DNA of 64,000 nucleotides from Amaurobius ferox. Its lineage: Eukaryota > Arthropoda > Arachnida > Araneae > Amaurobiidae. The first letter of the stretch is position 1; each line of letters starts with the position of its first letter. A model generated the notes under the pieces. It had not been told where the DNA came from. It did no database searches and saw only the letters and a list, made by a program, of their open reading frames with translations. Positions 47,539 to 59,139 of this stretch are shown one piece after another. Made by a program: the position numbers and the translations under genes. The stretch is from the NCBI GenBank assembly GCA_951213105.1, contig OX578140.1:123807649-123871648 (forward strand). Direction: 5' to 3'.

Positions 47539-48648
47539 TGTGGGAACCGAATCAGAATAAATAACTTAAAGTTTAATTTTATAATTAACATTAATTATTA
47601 TTAAGCATTAAAGACATGGCCGTTGATCTCATAAAGTGGAATTAACATTAAAGCGTACATTGCTCGTTGTTGTGCCGCAATAAACCCTCCAATTATTTTT
47701 ACCTTTTGTGTAAGTCCTGAAAAGAATTATTAATTAATATAAAGATTAGAGATTAGACTATTAATTAATATAAAGAAAAAGATTAGACTATTTAAACTTA
47801 AACAATATCATTTATTAACAACATCAATTTATCAATAACATAAATTTTCATTTATATCAATTTTCATTTAATTATTTTAGCGAGGGGACATATGCGACCA
47901 AAATTATTAGATTTACGATGGTGTCTAGGACCTGTGAAAATGAGCACATACCTTCCAGTTTAATCTTGGGCTTATCATCTCTCCAAGGCTTGTATCAATC
48001 TTAGTGCTGAAAGTACCGAGACAACTCTGGGGTGTGGAAACCCCAGGCCGTCCGACTCGTCCAGAGGACTTGAGCAACTCTGGGGTGTGTGGCTCCTACT
48101 CGTACTATAAATGCACTCGCACATAGATCACCTCTACGGGACACTCTACAAATCTGTTGGGTTTTTAATGCTTTTCTACTCGTGCTCTAAGTCAAAATTC
48201 GTAATTATTTTCTTTTCATGTCTGATCTCCATCTCTGCTTCTCGTTCTCTGACTCTGATTTTGTCCATAACTGCACTCTGGTTTCGTCTATATCTGAAAC
48301 TCGTTTCGTCTATATCTGAAACTCGTTTCGTCTATTACTGCACTCGTTCTCTCTTCGTCTGCTCCAAGCTGTGGTTCCTTCGGCGGGGGGGGGGGGGGGG
48401 GGGCTCCGCCCTTTTTCCCCTTGGCGCTCATTGGTTCTTCTCAACCCAATGGCATCATTTCACATATTTAGCAAGGCCCCTCTCAGCCCCTCTGGCCTGG
48501 CTCACATAAATATATATTATTTTTGACCTTAAAGTTCACGTTGTCATAAACCCCGGCGCCAGCCAGACTATAGCTTTGTTTGCCGTTCTAGGCATCGCAA
48601 ATACTACAAATAAAAATGTTTCAAGTGAGAACATATTCTGGTCTAATA
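47539..48648 (-). repeat. 3' LTR
   Basis: About 1.11 kb, collinear with 56595-57582. It is longer because it holds an extra segment around 48015-48090 flanked by copies of 'aactctggggtgtg' and repeated 'tctatatctgaaactcg' units near 48285-48330. A run of about 20 G lies near 48385-48404. The inner end reads 'ggtctaata' where the outer end of the other LTR reads 'ggtctcaca'. Confidence 0.85.
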
Positions 48649-48662
48649 TATCTCCCCACGGA
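48649..48662 (-). promoter_or_regulatory. Polypurine tract
   Basis: The minus strand reads GTCCGTGGGGAGATA directly before the LTR, with a long T-run just upstream. This is the expected plus-strand primer site for reverse transcription. Confidence 0.6.
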
Positions 48663-50690
48663 CCAAAAAAAAAAAAAAAAAATTCAAAACCAAAAGAGTT
48701 CGAAATAAAGTTCGATTCAGATGTCACTTTTTAATTGGCATTTTTCACTTTTCTTGGGACAAAGTTCGTCCAGAATTAGTTCAACAGTCTTGCTGTAACA
48801 CAAAAGTCTTTTAGTACACATTATATACACTAAATAAACATAAGTTTTGTACTCATGAACTCTACCAGGTCCAGCTTTCAATTAAAGCTAAATTAAATTT
48901 TGACTATTTAAAAAGATTTTTAAACATATGCTCATTCACTTTGAAATGTTACACACTACTTCTACTTTTATATTTTTAACACCATTACACATTTTTTTTG
49001 TGCAAATTACACATTATTACTTTTTGAACACAATTCTTTTCATACTTCATTAATTTCCATAATTGATAACTTCATCACATATATAACATTTTTGCATACT
49101 TTGACATTAGTACATACTCATTAATACAATCACATATATTTTTTAAATTAGCCATTGCAATATATATACTTTTTACAGAATGCTGTAACTCCCATTATAA
49201 TTGCATGTGGGATTGACAATCACCTGATATTGTCCCTTTAACATTTTTTTCTTACATTGCATGTAAACAAACAACAGCAACCCCTTGCACTTGATGACAG
49301 CAATTGATTGATCATTTTCAAAAAGTTCATTAGACGAACCCTTCTTTTTTTTTAAAAGCCTCGATACCGGAAGTGCGTACCGGAAACCGCGTTCAAATCC
49401 CCTTTCCGAACTTGGAAAGTGCCTAGTCAAAAAAAGACTCGAAAACGATTACCTTTCTTTTAATCGTTTTTTTCAACAGCGATTAGCAGCTTGCTTTCCC
49501 TCAACTTTACTCTTAGAACCATGACAATGCATTGTTGAAATGGACAACGTGCGGCGTGGATTTTCTTCTCACTGAAGATGACGATTGCAATGGCGCTTAC
49601 CAGAGGCTTGTAACCAAGTATTGTAAACCTTTTATTTATTCCACTCGACGTGTTATATAAACGTCGACTTATTCTTTTAAATATAAACCTCCTCATCAAT
49701 TTAATTATTAATCATATCTGCTAATCAACTTTATTAGAATGCTCAGATGGGCTTGTACATTATATTAGCATTGTATAGCTCTCTCTTTTTTTAAACTCAA
49801 CTAAAATAGCCCCTTATTTAAATATTATTCAGTTGGTTCCTTTGGGGTGACTTGTATTAATATCAAAGTCATCTATATGGTGCCTTCTTATGACCTGACT
49901 GCATACCCTTTTATACTGACTTCCTTCAATATTTTGAAAATCATTTTACTGTATCATTTATTATTTAAATTTCACCTTTCCATTTGTTATTACGATTCTC
50001 TATTTAATTTTGTTTTCTCTATACCTTCCATATGACTTTATGAAATTAAAAAAAAAAATTGAATTTTTTTTTATTTTTTTTTAAATTTTAAAATTTAATT
50101 TTAAACTTTTAAATTTTTTTAAGTATTATTTGTTTAAATTTTATTTTAACTCCCTGCTTAATACTTTCATAACTTTTACATTTTGTATAAAATTATTTCC
50201 TCTTTTTAAAACAAACTCAAGACTTTAATTTCTTGTCTGAAAACCCTTTATTTACTTAATTGAAAATTTTTATTTTATATTTTTAACAATTGAAATCCTT
50301 TTTATTTATTATTTATATATCCTTTTTAAACGCGGATTTATTTACTCACCGTAACTACAAAATTATCATATTTATGTATCTCAATTTATTTTAATCCTTA
50401 TGACTTTGAATACCTGACATTTATAACCATTTAAAACGCGCGACTGTTTATCATTCTATCTCGCACATTATTATCTAATTATTACTTATTTTAACATCTA
50501 ATTAACTGCGGCTAACCCCTTTATCGCCGTAATACATATCATTTATTTATTTACCACATATGACACTTAATGCATCCTAGTTCATTTTATTTATAATAAC
50601 ATTTCTCAACACCTTATTCAGAATATATTTTCACAACTTTTTTTTTATATTTACAAATACCTATTCACCATTTTATATGACATTACCAAC
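48663..50690. other. AT-rich internal region of the LTR element
   Basis: It carries several short minus frames (48536-48727, 49173-49430, 49460-49699) with no recognised domain. It could be a decayed env-like or spacer region. I see no transmembrane or signal-peptide pattern that I would defend. Confidence 0.4.
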
Positions 50691-50738
50691 AGAGTATATA
50701 TATATATATATAGATATATATATATATATATATATATA

Positions 50739-51335
50739 TTTGAAATGTAATAATAAGAATTATGTAAAAATAAAAAATAAAAATACAATTCAAGTAATAT
50801 TAACATCACCATAGAAGCAAATTCACGGCCATAATGCCGATAAGAGAAAAGAACAGATCCTTCCCAAATTCGATGATTAATCAGAATTAAATTCCTCTTC
50901 AGGTCTGAGTATTTAATTCTAATTAACCCAAACAAATGCCTGTTTCAGATTAAGCAATAGTACATTACTATAAATGCTTAAACTCAGACTACAGGCATCA
51001 AAAAATGAAAAAATGAAAAAAGGATACATTAAGAAAATTGTATTACCATGCGGCATGAATCATTCCTCTTCTACCACGTGTATACACGATCAACCTCAAC
51101 AACTTAATCTAGAAGCACCGGAATGAACAAGTCGAAATTCTACCAGGGAGGCAGTACGAACGTTCACGGAAATACTCCCAAACCCGTCCAGTGAGTCTAA
51201 GCTGAAGACTGGACAAGCAATCAGAATACAACTTCCCAAACATGCAGAACTGAATATGAATATGAATAATAGATGAAAATTCCTACTAAACAAGAATTCA
51301 TAGGAAAACTGGATAATCGAGAATGCCACTATACA

Positions 51336-51338
<3 letters not shown>
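50739..51338 (-). mobile_element. PLE 3' fragment nested in the LTR element
   Basis: Minus-strand copy matching 38355-38957 nearly base for base, including the long hairpin (50936-50998). (TA)n tracts border it on both sides (about 50695-50740 and 51338-51390). It holds 3' region only, so it is a strongly 5'-truncated insertion made after the LTR element. Confidence 0.85.
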
Positions 51339-51390
<52 letters not shown>

Positions 51391-51392
<2 letters not shown>

Positions 51393-52707
51393 CGTAGATT
51401 GCCGTTTGTTTACAAACACTTTTCAATTGCTACGGTATTTCATCGATAACATTTAATTTTTATTTACATTCCCCACTGACATCTAAGTGCCTTATTATTT
51501 AACATATTTATTTATCATTCCGTATTTATTTATATTCATTTGACATATATTTCACATTTATTTATTGTACAATTTTCCTCAACAATACCTACATTTTATT
51601 TTCATTACGATATTTATTTACATTTTATTTTCATATCCAAACTTATTTATACACACATGATTATCGTAATCTTTCCTTACGTTGTAAATGAACAACAAAA
51701 ATGCTTTATTTCGCACTCAAAATTCTTCAATTATTTTTTTATTTCAATCTTTTTTTAGAGCTTCTGTGAATTTATTCATTTATTCACTGAACAAAATTTA
51801 ACTAATTTAATTCATTCATCCTGTCACTTTAGGATTAATTTAGTTATTTAAATTGCTTATACAATTTATATTCTTCCTCAAACGTTTATTTACGTAAGCA
51901 TTTTCAATGCATTTCTATATTTCACCATTCCTACACGAGATATTGTGTCCTCGATTGCTTTATTGCAACGGGCGATTTACAGCTACTTTAACTGTTCATA
52001 ATTTAACATTTTAAATTCAAATTGATTTAAAATTTTCAATTATTTATGCCTTTGTTTACTTTTTGACATAAAATTTATACCATTTATGACTGATCTCTAA
52101 TATTCTCACTTTCAGCTCATTACTTATTTTTTTCATTTTATTTAAATCTGTAATTCAATTTTTAAGCCTTAAGACTCCCTTGAAAGACTCATCATTTTCC
52201 TGCCTTTCTTTGAAGACAAAATGAAGTGATTGGACTTTCCTTCCACCCTATTTTGAAAAATGAAGCATTTGACTGGACTGGCTTTCTAACAACCTTGTCC
52301 TTGCCTGGATTTGGCTCCAGACCTTTCATCTACCCAATTAGGTAACATATTTTGATTTTACCTTTCATTTTTGTAGATTTTATTTGCATCAATTAATTTC
52401 TGCATAATTTTCTTATCACATGTCATATTTTGACTTAACATTACACATTATATTCTGATATAATATTATTTTTGAAAAAGAACCATTTGTACAATTATTA
52501 TCAATTTTTGTAAATTTCATACCATGTTCATTTTTAAACCATTCCATGATTATTCATTTTTTCCTTAGAAATTCATACCATTTTCATTCTTAAACAATTC
52601 TTTCATTATTGCTTTTTTTTTTTTAAATTCATATCATTATCCATTTTTGCATTTTTTAAATATTTTCAATATTTTCCCTTTAATTCATTTTTGATTTGTC
52701 ATTTTTT
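51391..52707. other. AT-rich internal region of the LTR element
   Basis: Many 'catttattta' phrases and no sustained frame. The 72-codon plus frame at 51540-51758 is not recognised. Confidence 0.4.
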
Positions 52708-53825
52708 TTATCTCTCTCTCATTTTACAATTCTTCAAAAACCAATCATCAGCAAATTTTGAATTTTTAAAATTTCTTGATTTCTTGAAACAATTTTGACC
52801 AAGCTTTCTCTCCCTATGTTCATGAATGTTTTCAATTTCATTTGTGTTATAAATATGTATTTCATTTAGTAACTCTAATTTCTGCCTAACATACTCTTCA
52901 TATTTGCTTTGACTTTCAATTATTTCTGAATCTACTTTTAGAATATCATTACCTTCATTATCATTGTGATTACTATCCCTTATTACTATATTATTTTCAT
53001 TTTGAACATTTTTACAAACATTTGAATTTTGTACTTCTTGAAAATTATTATTTTGATCAACCAAATCATCCATTATTTTACTTTCAAATGAATTTTGCTT
53101 ATCATTATCATGATTTTCATTTTCCTTTTCTTGAAAATTTTACATTTTGACTTTTATTTTCCGAAATATCCATTATTTTACCCTCATTTGAATTTTGAAT
53201 ATTTTCACTATTACGATTTTGACTTTCATTTTGCAATACATCCATTATTTTAATTTCAAGTGATTTTGGAGTATTTTTATCATTATCACGATTTTGACTT
53301 TCATTTTGCAACACATCCATTATTTTAATTTCAAATGATTTTTGAGTATTTTTATCATTATGATTTTGATTTTGACTTTGCATTTCTTCAAACCTTTTAT
53401 TTTCATTTGCATTATGTACCCTTTGAATTTTAACATTTTCATTTTGCATAATTTTATGATCATTATTTTCAAAATTCTTATCAGCTTTCTGATTTTGCAT
53501 AATTTTGATATCCGTATTTTCGAATTCATGCTGAATATTTTCATTCACATTTTGAACATTATCAATATGTACACTTTGTACAGTATTACATTTTTTTGAT
53601 TGAATCTCAATTATTTCACCGTTACCGTTACATTTACTTTCACTTTGTACTTTTTGTGCTATATGACATTTTTTTGCGTGAATCTCATCAATTTCACTGT
53701 CCATATCATATTTTTCCATCAATTCTTCCGCACTTTGTACATTTTGTTCGATATAACATTGGGTAGCGTGAATTTTAATTGGTTCATCTTTCATGTTATA
53801 TTTATTTCTAATGGTCAATATATTT
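52708..53825 (-). pseudogene. N/K-rich C-terminal extension of the LTR element polyprotein, broken
   Basis: Two minus frames, 53117-53818 and 52708-53073, share the same composition and style: rich in N, Q, K, E, with repeated 'IMDVLQNESQN' (two to three copies) and 'IHA(T/K)(Q/K)C' motifs. The first frame starts with 'TIRNKYNMKD', which duplicates the end of the pol frame upstream because of a 40-bp tandem duplication. The extension was therefore once continuous with pol. A further break separates it from 52708-53073. No domain is recognised; it may be a long disordered tail or a third open frame. Confidence 0.55.
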
Positions 53826-53865
53826 ATCTTTCATGTTATATTTATTTCTAATGGTCAATATATTT
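53786..53865. repeat. 40-bp tandem duplication
   Basis: 53786-53825 and 53826-53865 are identical. Forty is not a multiple of three, so the second copy shifts the minus-strand pol frame and gives the premature stop at 53808. Confidence 0.9.
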
Positions 53866-54989
53866 GCTTTTCCAAGTTCAATTACTCGAAACGGTCCCTG
53901 AAATCTATCTTGAAACATATTGGGTTTATTTTCCTCTTTCAAAAATACGGTATCTTCGATTAGCATTTCTTCATTAGTAATTGTTTTGAAATTTTTAATC
54001 ACTCCCACTCGCATATTTTTATTTAACGTAATTTTGACCTTTTTTTGATTACAAATTACAATATCAATTTTGTTATTTTTTATTACAGTTCGTATTGCAC
54101 CAAATGGAAAGAGTAATTTTGCGTGTTTTGTGGGGATAAAGATAACGTCCTTATCCTGAATTTCCTGACTTATGTCGAATTGTTCTGCAATCAACTGACC
54201 TTGTTGCAAAGCAATCCTGCGTGTGAGCGTGACATAGAGCGGGACGTCAAGATTTGACTCTTCATTAACACATTCTTTTTCAGCAAAATCATTAACTTTT
54301 GCATTTTTGGGAAAATTGGCCTCATCGACTTGTGCAATTTTTTGACTGTCTTTTACTTCATCTTGTGTGACAATTGGCTTTTTCGCACTCGTCAAAATTT
54401 TAAAATCATTCCCTGTATCAACATTTTTATTATTTTCATTATTTGAAAAATTATAGTCATTAACATGGCTACCTTCAACAATTTGTGTATCAATTTGCGA
54501 AACTTTACAACTAGTTTCCTTAATTTCATCAAACTTTTTATAATCGATCTGAGTCGATATTGAGTTAATTTCATTTTTGTACTCATCATTTAAATTTATT
54601 TTTGCATTGCACGCATCATTTTTATTTTTAATAACTTCTTTAACTCCTGTATTTTCCTTATTTGTAATGTTTTTACCTATAATATTTTCTACACATGTAT
54701 TTTCCTCAATTTTCTTTTTATTAATATTTGCCTCACTTTTTAGACTTTCGACGAAGCGACTATCGAACCTCACCCATCCGGGCTGCGCCAACGAATCTGC
54801 AATAGAATTACGAATCCTAACTCTCGGGCAGGGGACATGGGTAAATTTTTGCATGCTTTCAATCTTATTTATATTTTTTACTGTCATTTTTATTTTCATA
54901 TTCATTATGTTGCTTTGCTTTAACTTTGGAACCTGGGCTTCGCGTGCGAACCTCCCTTTTATCATATTGCATTTTATTTGCGTTATCAT
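53808..54989 (-). pseudogene. Residual pol: post-protease segment fused to integrase C-terminus
   Basis: 393-codon minus frame. Residues ~1-100 are basic and unrecognised, and ~100-245 are charged and low in complexity. From ~250 'VPLYVTLTRRIALQQGQLIA' with 'DKDVIFIPTKHAKLLFPFGA' and later 'VKITLNKNMRVGVI' resembles the strand-rich linker between protease and reverse transcriptase in Ty3/gypsy pol. About 20 residues later it reads 'FQDRFQGPFRVIELGKANIL', which matches the GPY/F-type module at the integrase C-terminus. Everything normally between (about 2.5-3 kb) is absent. No protease D[ST]G is seen. The join probably lies near 53920-54000. The frame ends early through the 40-bp duplication. 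Confidence 0.6.
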
Positions 54990-55099
54990 TGTAACTCGAT
55001 ATCTTATTTCGCGTTTGCGATTTATCTCTTCTAGATTGGGACTTTGGTCTATTTTTTAAATTTTGACTCGGCCAAAGCCCCTTCGTCAGTTTAAATTCC

Positions 55100-55385
55100 C
55101 GCGATTTTAACTGCTTTCTTGTCTGTGAACTCTTTCTTTCGCAAAAGTTTGGGTATTTGACCGACTATCATTTCTATCTCTGAATCCGCTATTTTGCGTA
55201 TTACGAAAACCATTACTTTGCCCATTTCTAAATCCGTTACTGTTTTCATTTTTAAATCCGTTATTTTGATCATTTCTAAATTCACTTCTTTTATTCCCAT
55301 ATTTATTTACTTCATAATTATTTTGTGCGTTTCGGTTGTGTCAACAGGTATCAAAATAGTGCCCTCTTTTTTCGCATCCTATACA
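55100..55385 (-). pseudogene. gag nucleocapsid tail: CCHC knuckle and GF-repeat region, frameshifted
   Basis: In a frame different from the main gag block, 55344-55385 reads a perfect C-x2-C-x4-H-x4-C knuckle ('CIGCEKRGHYFDTC'), followed at once by a TGA. Past the stop the same frame has four to five 'N(G/S)F(R/K)' repeats (about 55170-55290), ending near 55100. CCHC knuckles bind element RNA in nucleocapsid. The stop and frame change show decay. Confidence 0.65.
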
Positions 55386-56167
55386 ATATTTATTCTCTTG
55401 GGATATTTTATTTCTACTTTGGTTACAAGGGTTGTACTCACATTCTTCCTACACTGGTTGCGCATTCCGCACCCTATACAATATTTAATTTCATTTTCTG
55501 ATTTTTCATGCCTTTCATATTTTAATTGCTGAGGTTCCAATTTTGAATTTTGTAAATGCCTTTCCATTTGATTATCATTAAATTTTCTGCCATTAGTTTC
55601 ATTGCGATAAATTGCATTAATTTCCGTACGGTCACAATCCTCCTCCATAATTTTCTCTAAATGCTGTGCGAATTCTACTACCTTGTCAAAATTTTGAATA
55701 TTTAGTTTTTTAATTTCAAAAGCAAGATCTTCTCTTGCAGACTCTAAAACTTTAGATAACATTAGATTGCTTTTAACTTCGCACATCTCATTATTTGCGT
55801 AATTTCCCAAAAAATCATTTGTCGCATTTGAAATATTTAATGCCAGCTCAGCTACCTTCATACCTGGTGACATTTTAATTTTGTTTAAATTTGTTTGCTT
55901 TTGAAGCATTGTCAAAGATGTTTTAAATTGTTTGAACAACATTTGTTCAATATCTCCCATATTATTTGCAATCTGAAATTCTCTTTTTTTTGATAAAAAT
56001 TTCAAAGCTTTCTCCTTTAATCTAGTTTTTAAAATTACAACTTTATTTTCTTCCGACCATTCGGCCATTTTTGCAACATTTTGAAATTGTCCGAAAAAAA
56101 ATTCAATATCCTCGTCTTCCCTTCCATAAAAAATTGGCAATAAATTAATTAATTGAAAGTTCTCCAT
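55379..56167 (-). CDS. gag-like protein of the LTR element
   Basis: 262-codon minus frame starting 'MENFQLINLLPIFYGREDED'. 'LPIF.G...DIEFFFGQFQNVAKMAEWSEENKVVILKTRLKEKALKFL' follows the known retrotransposon gag pattern (F.G.......F...F......WS...K...L...L.G.A...), about residues 8-60. The helical core continues to ~residue 175. A first Cys cluster ('YCIGCGMRNQC') appears at ~230, after which the frame seems to slip, since a complete CCHC knuckle continues in another frame at 55344-55385. Gag forms the particle that packages element RNA. The ATG lies ~410 bp after the primer binding site, a sensible leader length. Confidence 0.7.
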   Translation of the reverse strand: MENFQLINLLPIFYGREDEDIEFFFGQFQNVAKMAEWSEENKVVILKTRLKEKALKFLSKKREFQIANNMGDIEQMLFKQFKTSLTMLQKQTNLNKIKMSPGMKVAELALNISNATNDFLGNYANNEMCEVKSNLMLSKVLESAREDLAFEIKKLNIQNFDKVVEFAQHLEKIMEEDCDRTEINAIYRNETNGRKFNDNQMERHLQNSKLEPQQLKYERHEKSENEIKYCIGCGMRNQCRKNVSTTLVTKVEIKYPKRINIV

Positions 56168-56577
56168 TTTAATTCTTTGATTTTCAATATTTTCTCTCTG
56201 TGACCTGTCCGGACTTTTGTCGTCTTGAATTTCTAGTTGTTTTTTGAGGCATTTAAAACAAAAATTATTCCGTCCAAAATCCTACATAAAATTAATAGCA
56301 TAAAATACACTTCAAAAATACTGCACATAAAACACTTCAACATACACTAAATATTCCTAATATTAATCAATTTTTCAAACACTATTTTCAATTATTTCCA
56401 ATATATTCAAATTCTTTTCATTTTCAAAATGATTATGCATATTTAATTTTAACAATGCAAAATATCTGGTCAACATATGCCCCTCCATAATTTACATTCA
56501 TCTCTTTATTTAAATTATTTTTATTCACCTTAGTATTATTCATTAAAATTTTCATTTTAATCTTGACACACACAAAA
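56168..56577. other. Leader of the LTR element
   Basis: AT-rich, without a frame. It lies between the primer binding site and gag and probably includes the packaging region, by position only. Confidence 0.5.
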
Positions 56578-56592
56578 GCGTCACGGAAACCA
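56578..56592 (-). promoter_or_regulatory. Primer binding site
   Basis: The minus strand reads TGGTTTCCGTGACGC, 2 bp after the 5' LTR. TGG at its start pairs with the CCA end of a tRNA; the tRNA identity was not determined. Confidence 0.65.
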
Positions 56593-56594
56593 AA

Positions 56595-57582
56595 TGGGGG
56601 AACCGAAATAGAATAAATAACTTAAAGTTTAACTTTATAATTAACATTAATTATTATTAAGCATTAAAGACATGGCCGTTGATCTCATAAAGTGGAATTA
56701 ACATTAAAGCGTACATTGCTCGTTGTTGTGCCGCAATAAACCCTCCAATTATTTTTACCTTTTGTGTAAGTCCTGAAAATAATTATTAAGTAATATAAAG
56801 AGATTAGACTATTTAAACTTAAACAACATTTATTAACAACATCAATTTATCAATAACATCAATTTTCATTTATATCAATTTTCATTTAATTATTTTAGCT
56901 AGGGGACATATGTGACCAGAATTATTAGATTTACGATGGTGTCTAAGACCTGTGAAAATGAGCACATACCTTCCAGTTTAATCTTGGGCTTATCATCTCT
57001 CCAAGGCTTGTATCAATCTTAGTGTTGAAAGTACCGCCACAACTCTGGGGTGTGTGGCTCCTACTCGTACTAAAAATGCACTCGCACATAGATCACCTCT
57101 ACGGGACACTCTACAAATCTGTTGGGTTTTTTAATGCTTTTCTACTCGTGCTCTAAGTCAAAATTCGTAATTATTTTCTTTTCATGTCTGATCTCCATCT
57201 CTGCCTCTGATTTTGTGCACAACTGCACTCCGGTATCGTCTATATCTGAAGCTCGTTTCATCTATTACTGCACTCGTTCTCTCTTCGTCTGCTCCAAGCT
57301 GTGGTTCCTTCGGCGTGTGGGGGGGGGGGGGGGGGGTTTCCGCCCTTCTTCTCCTTGGCGCTCATTGGTTCTTCTCAACCCAATGGCATCATTTCACATA
57401 TTTAGCAAGGCCCCTCTCAGCCCCTCTGGTCTGGCACACCTAAATTTATAGTATTTTTGACCTTAAAGTTCCCGTTGTCACAAACCCCGGCGACAGCCAG
57501 ACTATAGCTTTGTTTGCCGTTCTAGGCATCGTAAATACTACAAATAAAATTGTCTCATGTGAGAACATATTCTGGTCTCACA
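56595..57582 (-). repeat. 5' LTR
   Basis: About 0.99 kb, collinear with 47539-48648. A run of about 18 G lies near 57320-57338. The inner end reads TGGGGGAACC where the outer end of the other LTR reads TGTGGGAACC. The outer end is GGTCTCACA. Confidence 0.85.
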
Positions 57583-57587
57583 AGCCC
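57583..57587. repeat. Target site duplication, right (AGCCC)
   Basis: Matches 47534-47538. Confidence 0.75.
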
Positions 57588-58324
57588 CACTTAAAATTTA
57601 GTCCATGTTTCGAGTTTCTAGGACCAGGAATTGTCGAGATATGAATAAAAATCCCACAATTCTTCCACCTTCTAAGCTCTGTAGTTCCGGGTACCCCTGT
57701 TAAGATACGCTGTCTTTGACTATTGTACTACGCTTACAACTTTTCTGTGAATCCAATCTATTAATTTGGAGAATTCGGTATTGAAGAATTAATTTTCCTA
57801 CTCCGTAAAAAGTACTTTAAATGTATAAAATTGAAATTTCCCTCTCTTTATAATGTATCATACTGATATAATACTATTGTTAGTAAAAACTAAAATTAAA
57901 CGTCAAGAATGAGAGCAAGCATTAGAACAGTCTTCTAAAATTCCGAAACATGATCACAAACATGCATAACATATGCATAATATTAATGTCAAATAATTCA
58001 AACGTGTGAACAGTTAAGGTGTCACAAATGATGGAAACAAGATTGTGTTTCCCCGTGACAATTGCAGAATTATCCGTTACATTTGGGGAGTTCATTGATG
58101 TCTTACAGTAGATAAGTAAATCATCTCTCTTTCAGACGTGGACTGAGAATGTTTGGTTCACTTGTACTCTCTTGGGAGTTCATGAAATATAGTTTACAAT
58201 GACCGACAGCGAATGCATGCATCTATAAAGCAAGTACTACCGCATTATAATTTTGCAGAGAGACAAAACAAGATGCTGTAATGAAGCAGAACACGAATAC
58301 CTATCTCTACAGACTCATATAGTT
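57588..58324. other. Spacer, no gene recognised
   Basis: No frame or repeat family recognised. Confidence 0.4.
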
Positions 58325-58465
58325 TTGATGTGAATAAACAATTTGGACACTTATATATCCGAGATTAATAGATAGAAATATAAACACATTTTGTTTGTTT
58401 CGTAAATAGGGTACAGTTTATAAATATATAGAAATAATTTCAATATTTTAAAGGTTTTTAAAAAT
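58325..58465. repeat. Dispersed repeat D, fragment D3
   Basis: It shares 'ttggacacttatat' and 'tatagaaataatttcaatat' in order with D1 (about 2272-2385). Confidence 0.45.
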
Positions 58466-58624
58466 GTGATGCAACGTTACATTATTCGGTTCAAGTATTG
58501 AACGCTCTATAAATAAGTAGTAAGTAAAAGCGAGAAACATAGTTTTTGAAGTACACCCTTTTATTATTTGTATGCAATATAAATGTATCAAAAATCTATA
58601 TATTGGAATGTATTCGTAAATTAA

Positions 58625-59139
58625 ATGTATGAAAGACAACGACATATCAAATTTGGGGTTTCTTGTTTCTCAGATTCGTGAGTTACTCCCCAGAAACGAG
58701 TACGTTCCTCTGGCAGGCCCAAAACGAGATGATATAGTGAGGTTCAAAATAAAAAAATGAATTCAAATATAGTACGAAAGACAGCGGTAGGCCAAATATG
58801 ATCCTTCAAGTTATACAGAATCTCAAGTTATCGCCAAAAAACGAATACATTCTTATAGCAAGCCCAAGACGGATTTGTCTGATAAGGTTAAAAATCTCCA
58901 GAATTAAAAAATACATCAAAAAACGTTGACATAGCAAATTTGGACTTTCTAGCTGCTTCGGTTCTCCAGTTATTCCTAAAGATGAATATGTTTCTATGTC
59001 TATCCTAGGACAGACTAGTTCGATAATGTTCAAAATACAAAAGAATTAAAATATACCTCAAAATACAACGATATACTAAATTTGGATTTTTTAGTTGCTT
59101 CGGCTCTCGAGTTATTCCCCCCGCACACAAACAAAAAAA
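58625..59139. repeat. Tandem repeat H, ~142-bp period, left part
   Basis: Units mark at about 58650, 58796, 58938 and 59075 with 'aaatttgg'. Each is followed by 'ttc.gag.tattcccc.aaa', then 'aggac/aagac.ga' and 'aaggttcaaaat'. They are diverged. The array resumes after A8 at 60107 and again at 60655-61215, there interrupted by a MITE. Confidence 0.6.

Larger units (their letters stand above)
47539..57582 (-). mobile_element. Ty3/gypsy-like LTR retrotransposon, internally deleted
   Basis: Bounded by two LTRs with TGTG...CACA outer ends and a 5-bp target duplication. In transcription order on the minus strand it has the 5' LTR (56595-57582), primer binding site, gag, a residual pol, a long charged N/K-rich reading region, AT-rich DNA holding a PLE fragment, polypurine tract and 3' LTR (47539-48648). 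Protease D[ST]G, reverse transcriptase, RNase H and the integrase catalytic core are not found. The GPxF-like box near the end of pol and the CCHC knuckle point to Ty3/gypsy; BEL is less likely. Confidence 0.8.

Noticed and set aside
48111..48509. 132-codon plus frame, and its counterparts near 57122-57451
   Set aside because: Lies within LTRs, crosses the G-run as a poly-Gly stretch and differs between the two LTRs.
53342..55532. Plus-strand hydrophobic frames (53342-53599, 53600-53851, 54577-55059, 55194-55532)
   Set aside because: They are antisense shadows of the minus-strand gag/pol reading region; Lys/Asn codons read backwards as Phe/Ile.
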